64,000 nt of DNA. Source: Hedera helix (taxonomy: Eukaryota; Streptophyta; Magnoliopsida; Apiales; Araliaceae). Location: positions 8,472,501-8,536,500 of the forward strand of contig OX359264.1 in the NCBI GenBank assembly GCA_947179155.2. The letters are read 5' to 3'. The notes under the pieces are model-generated. The model searched no databases. It was given only the letters and a program-made list of their open reading frames with translations, and was not told where the DNA came from. Position numbers and translations under genes: made by a program. Of the stretch, positions 25,215 to 35,331 are shown in pieces; positions within the stretch are counted from its first letter, which is position 1, and each line of letters starts with the position of its first letter.

Positions 25215-25222
25215 TATAAATA
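25215..25222 (+). promoter_or_regulatory. TATA box of LTR E
   Basis: GCTATAAATAGAGGC is a strong plant TATA context, and the same box with flanks is conserved in F (52491-52498, minus strand). Downstream sequence is pyrimidine-rich, as in plant leaders. Confidence 0.75.
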
Positions 25223-25412
25223 GAGGCATTAACTTAAGAATTTTTCATAAACTTTCTTGCTCATTCTTTCTTTCACTCTCTAAATACTTCTTTGTGTAAG
25301 TTCTCTCTAAGTGTGCTTAAGTCATCTTGAGTATTTGTGAAGATCTATAAGTGTACGAGTACTGTTCAAGTTAATCAACCTCATTTAAATCAATATCCAG
25401 TCACGTGTTAAG

Positions 25413-26937
25413 GTAAGGGATTCCATATTTTTCATCTTCCACTATTCAAACTTACTACGGTAAGGGATTATCATTCTTTGATTCTCGAAAATAATATCAT
25501 TTCTCTCTTACTCATAAGATGTGTTATTTATTTCCATGTATTAAATTATGGGAATAACCTTACGGCGCGGATTATTGTCTATTGGTGAATAACATTTCGT
25601 ATTTATTCCTTATTAATCTCTGAGAATAACCTTACTATGCAGATTACCATCTGTTTGGTGAATAACTCTCCGTATTCAATTTTTATTAAATTGTGGGAAT
25701 AACCTTACTGTGCGGATTACCACTTGTTGGTGAATAACATTTCGTATTCATTCCTTATTAATCTCTGAGAATAACCTGACTACGCGGATTATCGTATATT
25801 TGGTGAATTACTCTTTGTATTCATTTCTTATTTGTCTCTTGTGGAAATAATTTGTCTACACGAATTATCACATGACACTTTTATTCCATATTCATTTATA
25901 ATATCATTTTCTTTCATATTCGTAAGTGATATTATTTTTCTTTATACTCATAAGGGATACCATCTTTTTCATCTTCCATTATTCAAACTTATTACGGTAA
26001 GGGGTATCATTCTTTTCATACTCTTAACTTACTATGATAAGTACTATTTGGTAAAGTTCTTGAAATGATTATATGTTCCTTAATAGTTTGTGCTTCATCT
26101 AATATCATTTCAATTGAACCTTCCTATTTTTCTAAATATTTCTATTGAACTGTAACCGTTATTCTGAACTGTGGATATTGAATATCATTTTTGAATTTTA
26201 CTCCACACCATGTTGATAATTTGGACATTATTTGAATCTGCACAATGTAAACTTTCGATACTTATTGTTTATCATGTTTCTTCTGTTCATCATTTGTATC
26301 ACTGTTATTTGTACTAATCATTAAAAATCAAGCTGTTGTGAATATCTGTGGCCGGGGACACATATGCGATATAATTGTTGAACAGATGATAGATTAAAGG
26401 AGATATAATAGGTTAAAGGCGATACATCTGTTTGGTGTCTTTTATGACACGTGGTGAAAGTTCTCTTTGGCCCGTAGTACAAAGATGAACTGTTGTTTGG
26501 TATGATTATGACCAAAGGCTGAATACTGGTATAATCATGACCGTTGGTGTTATATTGAATATCTTTGGCCCGTAGTGCAAAGATGAACTGTTGATTTGCA
26601 TGATTATGACCAGGAACTGTGAATTTGTATTATCATGACTAATGGTATTTCAGATGATAAAAGTTGATATTTTTCTGAAAAAAAGAGAAGCGATTGGACA
26701 TTATAGTCTGCATTATTCTTCTAATAGATTACTCATTCCGCTGCTATTATTGATCTGAACGTTGTTCAAGAATTTAACTGCAATTTTTTATATAAACCTT
26801 GTAGTCTATTGTATTATATCAAGAACTCAACTGTTGAAGGCTAACGATAATTTATTCATCATTATCTTAGTCATGATATTCTTCACTGGGCTATTTGAGC
26901 ACACCCTTTCTTTTTGTGTTCTATTATTTTTCAACAG
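25413..26937 (+). other. Candidate intron inside solo LTR E
   Basis: The donor GTTAAG/GTAAGGG lies 198 nt after the TATA box. The acceptor is a long pyrimidine tract ending TTTTTCAACAG/GAG, with its AG at 26936-26937. The span is 1525 nt, AT-rich, and includes the 72-bp tandem repeats. F has the same two sites and sequences. This is the clearest pair of splice signals in the window, but it is unverified. Confidence 0.5.
25535..25825 (+). repeat. 72-bp tandem repeat, four copies, in LTR E
   Basis: Units containing GAATAACCTTAC, GCGGATTA and TTGGTGAATAAC recur about every 72 bp. Units 1 and 3 resemble each other and so do units 2 and 4, giving a 144-bp higher-order pattern. LTR F has the same array at 51900-52175. 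Confidence 0.85.
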
Positions 26938-27629
26938 GAGATAAGAACGTAACTGGGTCTAGCCGGAGGATGGAGTGAGAGTCTGAGGGATAGCTATCGT
27001 AGTCTTCACGTGTTGTAAAATAGTGTGGCAATAATAGTGAAGACTTAGTTGTCTGTTATTATACACTGTATTGTTAAACGTTGTAATAATTTTGTTGTAG
27101 TCTTTTGACAACTCAAGTTTGGGCTGTGTGAGCCCAGATTTGAGGGTGTCACATCACCTATCTTTAAAAGAGTCATCAACACATATCTCTCTTAGGCGAA
27201 CTTTCAATATTCCTTTTTCATTTAAAACCTATACCTCTAAGAAAGTTCAGAATTTTATCTTGATTTCTCTGAGTTTCAGTTCACAAATCTCTTTTCAGAA
27301 ATCAGATGGGCTTCAACCAAAGTGTTAATAATAAGGCTTACATCAATAGAGTCCTATATTCCGAACATAAATACAGCCTTGTACTGCTCATATATGAAAA
27401 ATTTTGGATCTTCTCAAGGTTTGTAGAAGAGATTCATCTCAACGGAAGGATAAATAATGAAAAAATAAGATTATAAGTGAAAGTAAAGCTTCTCTTCATT
27501 ATGACTCTAGATATTGCTATAGGACTGATCAACCAACGAGAATACAAGGTCGGTCTCACATAATGTTAGGTTGATCCATTTGATAGAGTAAGAACTTGTA
27601 ATAGACTAAGAAGTCCAATTTCGCATATC

Positions 27630-27805
27630 AAAGATATTAGATAAGAGATCGGACAAATAGATTAAAAAAGACATCGAACAAGAGTTCAAATAAAAGATCG
27701 AATAGGACATCGGATGAGCCATTAGACAAAAGATCATATTAGACATCGGACAAAAGATCGGATGAGACATCGGACAAAAGATCGAATAAGAGATCGGATA
27801 AGAGT
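27630..27805. repeat. Minisatellite, about 13/26-bp units
   Basis: Repeated GACATCGGACAAAAGATCGG and variants, with half-unit periodicity of about 13 bp. The minus-strand ORF 27606-27809 (repeats of SIFCPMS) is produced by the repeat and is not called as a gene. Confidence 0.8.
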
Positions 27806-28377
27806 TCACAGAGTTAAGACTTAGTTACTCTGAGGTCGTTGAGTGAACTAAGCAACTAGCAAAGTCGTTGAGTAGAGTGCAAAAGACTGAGAGTTCGTAG
27901 AGTGATAGAAGGACAGAGCAAAAACGTCGAACGACTCTAGATAGTCAAATCGTAGAACAACTACTAGATAGTCAAAACATAAAATTAGTCAATATTATAG
28001 AATGAACTACCAAGAGTTTTACTTTACGATCCAAGTCTATCATATCATAGAGTGCAACCTTAGAAGTTACCGTTGGGACATGAAAGCTTTCTCAACACAC
28101 AATTATCTTAAAGATCTTGAAATGTGTTAACAAAAATAGAAAGGTCTAATCAGTCGTAACTCTAACCACTATATTTGATAAAGACAGTTTGTCATAATAC
28201 TCAGAGAAAACCCTGATACAGTTGACATTCAAGTGGCTACAGCAGGTTGACACATGACTTTTCAGCTTATGATACAGGACTTTTTAACGGGTAAATTTTC
28301 AAAGAAACTCTATAAATAGAGTTCAACTGTCATACTTAAACAAAGAAGTGATCATACAACGTTCAAAAGATTAAGAA

Positions 28378-28407
28378 GATATATATATATATATGTGTGT
28401 GTGTGTG

Positions 28408-28450
<43 letters not shown>

Positions 28451-28467
28451 GTATATATATATATATA
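28378..28467. repeat. Compound self-complementary microsatellite
   Basis: Runs of AT, then GT, then AC, then AT again make a 90-bp stretch whose halves are complementary, so it can fold as a hairpin. Confidence 0.9.
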
Positions 28468-29130
28468 AAGCCAAAAATATTCTACGATATTGTAGAAGCA
28501 TACTCTACGATCCATAAATCACTTTGCGATTTCTGTAACAACGATCACTGTTGTTAAGCCATTTGAAGAAGAGCTTAAAGATTCTTAGCAGCATCCTAGG
28601 CACAAATAACTAACCAACAAGACGAGTTTTGGTGGCTCGTCTGATTCTTAGGGAATCAGTTCTCTATGTGAGGTTAAGACTAGTTTTAGTGGCTCGCCTA
28701 ATTCAGAGGAATCAGTCTTTTAGAGAGGTTAAACCTTAGTGGCTTATTGTGATATCGAGTGGATCACAAAGTTGTATTTGTTCTAAGTGAACCTTGGTCT
28801 TAGTGACCTTTTTCTAGTAAAGGATCCCTACTTAGAGGAGTGAAAGAGAGGACTAGGAATAGTTAGACTCAAAACCTCTTTAAATCTGTGTCTCAGTTTA
28901 CTATTTTATATAACTGTCATATCAACTGCCATATAACTGCAATATCATCTTACTGACTTTCACAATTTCATATCACTAAAGTCAAAACTGAGATTTTTAT
29001 CCAATCCGTAAGGGGTTTTATAAAACACAATATTTCGCTATGCTTAACTGAAATAGATTAATTAATTATTGGGTAAATAATTTTAATCTGATATTTTAAA
29101 AATATCTATTCAACCCCCATTCTAAATCTC

Positions 29131-29214
29131 TTTATGCTATCTGAGAATAAGAACATGTATAAGCGTATCTGTACATATATTATGTATATTATATACACAT
29201 ATTTAAACTACATA

Positions 29215-29246
<32 letters not shown>

Positions 29247-29935
29247 CAAACAAATAATTACACAGTAGTATATATTTATAAATAAGTAAATATATAATAT
29301 AAGATTTTTTTTGATATTGTAATTAATATTAAATTTGTGTATAAATAAATAAATATGTTAATTAATATTTTGTTATCAGAAGCTAACTTATGAGCTTATT
29401 TGTCAAACACTTCTTCACAATTTTTGGAGAAGTAAAATCAATTTAACGGACAATAGTTTACAATTTTTAGAGTATCATAATCAAAAGTAAATTTTAAAAT
29501 CAAATGTAAAAATAGAAGCTGCTGATGAAAAAGTTAAGACAAATATGCCTATAGAATTCTGCAAAAAGTTGTGCTTTAAACCGTGATTGTAAGTTTTTAT
29601 TTAAGAGAAAGGGAAGAGAAGAGAAAATAATTAAATTTTTTTTAAATTTCATATTTGCAAGTTTTTTTTAGGAAGGAATAGAAAGAATTTAAAAGTAATA
29701 TTGATTTAATTTTTGACTCAAAATTTTTGGCTCAAAAGTGAAAAGATTTGGAAGGATAAAAAAGTGAGATATTTTATATTATCAAAAATAACTTTCTAAA
29801 ATAAATAATATGATATTTTTGCCCCAGAGTAACATAGCTCTCACTAGCATTTTATATTTTATAAATCCTTTTGTCCTATATTCTCGAACAGATGCAAATA
29901 AAAACGGAGTATTGTTTATCTAGTATTAATAAAAT
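29131..29935. other. AT-rich intergenic stretch
   Basis: An (AC)n microsatellite lies at about 29216-29240. Otherwise it is low-complexity AT-rich DNA with no gene seen. TTCGAACAGATGC...CGGAGTA near 29885-29920 resembles one end of a Stowaway-type MITE, but I could not find the other end. Confidence 0.5.
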
Positions 29936-30069
29936 ATAATTTTAATTTAAAATAAAATTAATAAAAAATTAAACTTTTGTTAGAGAATGGAATAATTAAA
30001 TATATTTATTTATTCCATTCTCTAACAAAAGTTTAATTTTTTATTAATTTTATTTTAAATTAAAATTAT
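29936..30069. repeat. Perfect 59-bp inverted repeat (hairpin)
   Basis: Arms 29936-29994 and 30011-30069 are exact reverse complements over all 59 bases with a 16-bp loop. The inner part of the arms contains CTTTTGTTAGAGAATGGAATA-like non-simple sequence, so this is not just AT repetition. It is either a recent foldback/MITE or a hairpin-RNA source. Confidence 0.9.
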
Positions 30070-30589
30070 TATAAATAAATATATTTGACCGGCACAGCAT
30101 AAAGTATTAGTATAGTCTCCCAAGTCCCAACACGTGAATCTGATTCCATTTTCACTCGTTAGTCATATCTTTAATTACTTTTCTCTTATCATTAATTTAT
30201 TCCTTCTTATTTAATTAATTAATTAATTAGTACAGCTAGTAATAATTAATTACTACTAATTTTTTGTTGCTGTTCTTTTGTACTTGTATAAGTAGTAGTA
30301 TTAAACCTAATTAACTAGTCACTAATCCCACATTTGACATTTTTTTATTAAAATATATAAAGGTATTACAATAATAGCATAGTTTAAAAATAAAAATCAT
30401 TTATCTTCCCTATTGATTTATGTGTTTAAAGTTTTAATAATGATAATATATTATGTATGGAGTTAATATACTTTGTATGAAAATAATATAATGTGTATAG
30501 ACATAACATGATTTGCATAAAAATAATATGCTTGACATGGATATAATATTCGTTGCATTGAGTAATTTGGTTTAACAGGTTTGGGGTTC

Positions 30590-32390
30590 AAGGAATTTGA
30601 CTACCATAATAAAAAATTAAGGAGAATAGTGCACTAACAAAATAATTACAAAAAGAGTGCAACAATAATAAACCCATTAAATCATTATCCCTTAAATTAA
30701 GGAGAACTATAACTACCATATTTACTCTTCTCTATTTAATGACACTCATTATTTATTTCTAGCATCCTCCTTTTTTTTTTGTTACAAAAAAGCAAAAAAG
30801 AGTGCAAATGAGAGAGAAAGAAAAAACAAAAGAGAGAGAAAAGAGGACACATGTTCCCTACTTCCTCCCTCCCCCCACCTGCCTCTCCCCCCCCCCCCCC
30901 CCCCGCTCCCGCCTCCGCCTGTCTCCTCCTTCACCCCTCCCTGCCTCCCTCCTCCGTCCCCCATCCCCCTCCCCCTCCGCCTGCCACCTCCCTCCCCCCT
31001 CCCCGCTCCCCGCCTGTCTCCTGCCTCCTCCTTCCCCCTCCCTCCTGCCTCCTCATCCCTTCCCGTCCCCGCCTACCTCATCCCTCCTCCCTCCCCCCTC
31101 CCCACCTCCCTCCTCCGTCCCCCATCCCCCCGTCCCCGCCTCCCTCCTCCGTACCCCCTCCCCGCCTGCCTCTTCCCTTACCCCTCCCTACCTCCTCCAT
31201 ATAAAGGTAACCAACCATGTAATACAAAGGTAACCAAACCTTAACACAAAAGGTAACAAACCTTTAATACAAAGGTAACCAAATTTTAATATAAGGTAAT
31301 CAAACCTTAGTACAAAGGTAACCAAACCTTAATACAGAGGTAACCAACCTTTAATACAAAGGTAACTAAAACTAGTTATTACACATTCAGGAATTGGTTA
31401 CCTCCATACTAGTGTTTGGTCACTTAGAATTACTACACGAAAAAACAAATTATCAGAAATTTGTTACCTCAATAATAATATTTAGTTACCTAGGTTCACT
31501 TGTTTGGTTACCTATATTTACTGCACATTCATGAATTTGGTTACCTTCGTGCTATTGTTTGGTTACCTATATTTACTTGTGTCATTGTTGTCGGTGGTAA
31601 CCAAACCTTAATATGAAGGTAACCACTTTAGCTTTTGTGGTCAAACACACACACTAAACACCAAGAACACATAACATCCAGCAAATCTGGCACCAGCACC
31701 ACCAGAACTAGCGTCACCACGATCAGATCTAGAACCACCACGAGGGGAGGAGGAGGGGCGGAGTTAGGGGGATGAGGGGCGGGGATGGGGGGAGGAGGTG
31801 CGAAGGTGGAGAGAGGAAGGGGAGGAGGGACGGGGGCAGGGGGGCAGTCGGAGGAGCTGGGGTGGGGGTTGTGGTGGTGGTCGGGGGGAGGAGGGGTGAG
31901 GGCGGGAGGAGGCGGGGGAGAAGGGAAAAGGCGGGGGGAGGAGGTGCGGGGGTGGGGAGAGGAAGGGGAGGAGGGACGGTGGCAGGGGCTGGGGTGGGGG
32001 TGGTGGACGGGGGAGGAGGGGTGAGGCGGGAGGAGGCGTGGGGGGAGAAGGGAGAAGGCGGGGGAAGGAGGTGCAGGCGTGGAGATGAAGGATAGAAAGG
32101 GTGGGGAGGGGGGGAAGCGGGCAGAGGGGATGGAGTGGGGGTTGGGCGGAGGAGGGGCTGGGATAGTAGTAATTTCAATTTGAATTTTGAATTGTAAAAC
32201 CAACTAGAAACATGAGCCACATCAATAATCTATTAAATCACTCAACTAAAATAAAGGGATAAGAAATACATTAATTATGTAATAAAAAATTACATATGCA
32301 CTAAATCTGTAAATATTTTTTTAGTGCACTGTTATTGTAATATTTTTTCAAAATGTACTAGTAAATGTAATTGTCCCCCATTATATATGG
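30590..32390. mobile_element. Long inverted-repeat element with C-rich and G-rich arms
   Basis: The outer parts are inverted copies: left about 30625-30690 (TAGTGCACTAACAAAATA, GAGTGCA) and right about 32290-32335 read in reverse (CAGTGCACTAAAAAAATA, TAGTGCA). Inside these lie a C-rich arm (30850-31200, built on CCTCC/CCCTCC) and a G-rich arm (31740-32160). Between them are about eight direct copies of a 22-bp unit AAGGTAACCAAACCTTAATA (31205-31375) followed by inverted copies (TTTGGTTACCT). Proline-rich frames in both arms are repeat artefacts. It is probably a non-autonomous TIR transposon. The family and target duplication are not established. Confidence 0.6.
30887..30904. repeat. (C)18 run
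   Basis: An uninterrupted run of 18 C inside the C-rich arm. Its length in an assembly should be treated with caution. Confidence 0.9.
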
Positions 32391-32885
32391 TGTTTCATAG
32401 GTGGGCCGCTTAATACTTTCTGTTGTTGCGTATTGTTCAATATGGTCATGATTAATGGAATAGGTCTTTGATCTGCTTAAAATAATTTAATTACAAGACA
32501 TATATCATTGCTGGTAATTTATTAAGGAAACAATGAAAATTAAACAAATTGATTTGATTTGGGTCTATATTATGTCTAATCATATTAAATCAGTTTGATT
32601 GAATTATGTTTTTCAAATTGATTATTTTCGAAGATCAAAATGATTGAAAAACTTATTTGGAAACTTATTTGTTATATCCGTTGAGCTTAATTTAAAGTAC
32701 TGAAATGATATGATCGCACTTGAAAACTCTATTATAACTGTCAGACATATATATATATTCTCGACTTAAGGGACATAGAGCTTGCATAGAAAAAAAAGAA
32801 GAATTTTTTCAGTAATTTTATTGTGTCTTGTTCTTAATATTTCTTAGTTGAAAAATCATAGATATATTGTATTTTTTGTTGTTGG
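32391..32885. other. AT-rich intergenic stretch
   Basis: I see no gene, array or inverted repeat here. Confidence 0.5.
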
Positions 32886-33460
32886 AAATTTGTATTCAAG
32901 CATTGTTTAGCTTGGTTGATCTATTAGTGGATAAGGTGGTACGAATAAAGTTTTGAAAGTTGCAAAGGTGTAAGAGTTGCAGAAGTGCAAAAGTTGCAGT
33001 CGTGCATAGGGGATAGTTGTATCTAGATTAAAGCTTCTTTGTACAGGGAGTAATTATATTTAAATTGAAAAAATCATTAATAAAAAGATCTCCAATACCA
33101 ATTAGTATTGGACATGAATTTGACCATTAGATTAGAGGATTAAGGGTCGAACCACGTAAAAAAATCTTGGTGTCTTTGTTTTATTGTTTGTATTATTTCA
33201 TTTTGCATCATAACTTAGTTCACACATGATTTTTATTAAGGTTTGAAATCTGGATTATTTTTAATCTAAAGCAGACACCAAAAACAGATAGGGTATCCTG
33301 TTTGAATTTAAATTATTGAAGAACTTTAACTAAAACAGAGACCCAAAGCAGACAGGCATCCTTGTCTGAATTAAGTATAATTTTAAAAAAAAAATAATTT
33401 GTCATCAGTTATTATTTTAAAACTTAAACACATATTCAACTCCCTTCTAAGTATGCACAC
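32886..33460 (+). mobile_element. Probable Copia-type LTR fragment
   Basis: The segment has GGGTCGAACCACGTAAA followed by ATCTTGGTGTC (about 33150-33175) and ends ATATTCAACTCCCTTCTAAG (about 33430-33450). Both are typical of plant Copia LTR 3' halves, and the end resembles that near 29110. No partner LTR or coding region is present, so this is a solo or truncated copy. Confidence 0.4.
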
Positions 33461-34056
33461 GCATAATTTCATTCTCTTCTCTACTTCTAAACTCACAAAC
33501 AATTTTTTTTATAATTAAAATCATATCTCATTTATTTATTTTTAAAACTCACAAAAAAAAATTATAAACATTTTTCATTTCTTCGCCTCTTATATTCTTC
33601 TTTCCCATCATATTCCTTCTCTCCAAAATCACCAATTTGTGATGATTTAAGTACCTCCTTACAACTTTTGAATTAAAAAATTTCACATTTCACAAGTATA
33701 CTCGACATTAGTTGGGCGTTTATAAAAGTTGCCTTAATTTAAAAAAATAACAATAAAAAAGTATCCCTCCTTAATTTGCTCGCCTTTTCGACGTATAGTA
33801 ATTATCTAATTGTTTGCACCTTAACTTATGTTTATTTTAAACAAAACTAGTTACTTGTATTATTTGAATTCAGTGTGGAATAGAAATTAAGCGGCAGCCA
33901 TCATGATTCGACAGTTGTCTATAGCCCAATGATCACGATTTTATAATTATCAATAAACTTGTTGGTTGACCTTTTCGCGGTTTTGTTTTTAATAAAAATA
34001 GTGTGTTATATTTAATTATCACAAATGAAAAAGAGGTTCTCAAATAAACGTGTTTG

Positions 34057-34059
<3 letters not shown>
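33461..34059. other. AT-rich intergenic stretch
   Basis: Nothing recognised. There are poly-A and poly-T runs but no coding frame of note. Confidence 0.5.

Positions 34060-34113
<54 letters not shown>
34060..34113. repeat. (TA)n microsatellite
   Basis: About 54 bp of pure TA directly left of the foldback element, the kind of site many MITEs insert into. Confidence 0.95.
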
Positions 34114-34115
<2 letters not shown>

Positions 34116-34122
34116 AGTATAT

Positions 34123-34252
34123 GTATGTACACAGTAGGACTATGACGACGAATTTAATAACTATGGCAACAGTTTTCTTAATAGTACTGTTGTCATAGCC
34201 ATAAAAACTGTCACTAAAACCCTACTGTGTAGGTACACAGCTGTGTACCTAC
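34123..34252. mobile_element. MITE-like foldback with a 24-bp perfect palindrome at its edge
   Basis: The left arm (TGTACACAGTAG, ACTATGGCAACAG) and right arm (CTGTTGTCATAG, CTACTGTGTAGGTAC) are imperfect reverse complements over about 50 bp. The right end, 34229-34252, is an exact palindrome: GTAGGTACACAG followed by its complement. TA repeats flank both sides. No ORF. Confidence 0.65.
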
Positions 34253-34259
34253 ATTTTTA

Positions 34260-35326
34260 CCTATATATATATATATCACTAGTTATGGATCATTTTTTGA
34301 TCAGCTAATTTTTTGTCAAAATCTTAAATAATAATGACTCAAATTAAAATAAATGGATTAGTATTCACAAGTTGTTCTCTCTCTTAACTCAATTTTTTCT
34401 TTTTTTTCCACTTAAATTCTAAAATTTAATCACTTTTTTATTATAAATCTAAAATTGTTAATTTATATATCATTGGAAATGTATTGTCAAGATTTTTAAA
34501 ACAAAATTCATTGTTGATATATTTTTTTACTTAAAATGACAAAAATTGAGGTTAAACTTTTATATTTTGAAATATACTATTGTAGACTTTGATCATAATT
34601 TTTGATATTTTAATTATACTAACATATTATGTTAAATTTAAATTTAAGATTATAAAATTTAAATTTAACATAATAGTTCACCGATCCAAAAAAATTATGA
34701 AATCTAATTTATTTTATAAAAAAAAATTCTCATTTAACTTTCTTATAATTTTTTTTTTTAAAATTTAACTTTATAAAATTTAAATTTAACATAATAGTGC
34801 TCGTTCCACAAAAAATATGAAAATTAAATTTATTTAAATATTTTTAAATTTAATTTCATATTTTTATTATTTCATTCCATAAATATTGTGAAAAGTTAAA
34901 TAAAAATTCAACTCTATACACATTGTTACCGTCATGTATTTAATTGTTTTTTAGAATTGCATATTTGCGGATCTTGATGTTTGTCAGGAAATCAATGATA
35001 TAACATGCACTCAATCCTAATTGGTCACTATCTAATCCTCTTGTACCACCCAGATCCAAGAGGAGTTTCTCATTCTGTTACTAAGAATAGTGGTTTTTTT
35101 TTTTTTTAATATTAAATGAGTGGTATTTTAGTTTTTACTTGATTTGTTACTAAATTTTTTGTCCTTTCACTAATAAAAATAGACGAAGAGTTTTTATTTA
35201 ATTATTTTTATCTGTTGAATCTTGTTTTAGACGATTAGAGATGAATTTGTTAGAATAATATCTATAATAACTATTTGTTATGGATCAAAAATTAGCAAAC
35301 ATCATATCTATTATTCAATACAAGAA
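34260..35326. other. AT-rich intergenic stretch
   Basis: No gene. A direct repeat of 'TTTAAATTTAACATAATAG' occurs at about 34659 and 34780. This is the left flank of element C. Confidence 0.5.
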
Positions 35327-35331
35327 CCAAC

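Larger units (their letters stand above)
24116..27158 (+). mobile_element. Solo LTR E (plus strand)
   Basis: An LTR of 3033 bp (24121-27153), TGTAAGACC to GTGTCACA, is flanked by the exact duplication TCACC at 24116-24120 and 27154-27158. It is oriented opposite to all other elements here. The reverse complement begins TGTGACACCCTCAAATCTGG, matching the terminus of A, C and F, so it is from the same broad Ty3/gypsy group. No internal region is present. It is the diverged relative of solo LTR F (50715-53609). ORFs inside are AT-rich chance frames. Confidence 0.95.
27159..29130 (+). mobile_element. Probable Copia-type LTR remnant and flank
   Basis: No gene is visible. The stretch has a TATA box (CTCTATAAATAGAG, 28311-28318). 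It then has two direct copies of a block with TTNAGNGGAATCAGT (28630-28720), a segment GTGAACCTTGGTCTTAGTGAC, and an end ATTCAACCCCCATTCT near 29110, which is how many plant Copia LTRs finish. A second such end occurs near 33445. Limits are uncertain and 27159-27600 shows nothing recognisable. Confidence 0.35.

Noticed and set aside
25535..25825. Regularly spaced repeats that might suggest a CRISPR-like array
   Set aside because: The units are contiguous tandem copies without unique spacers, inside a plant LTR.
27606..27809. 67-aa Met/Ser/Cys-rich repetitive ORF
   Set aside because: It is produced by the 13/26-bp minisatellite and has no start context or promoter.
31205..31375. Telomere-like reading of the AAGGTAACCAAACC repeats
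   Set aside because: The plant telomere unit is TTTAGGG. This 22-bp unit is different and lies inside an inverted element.
30782..32220. Long Pro/Ser-rich and Gly/Arg-rich ORFs on both strands
   Set aside because: They follow from the C-rich and G-rich repeats, which are open in several frames at once. There is no sign of a real protein.
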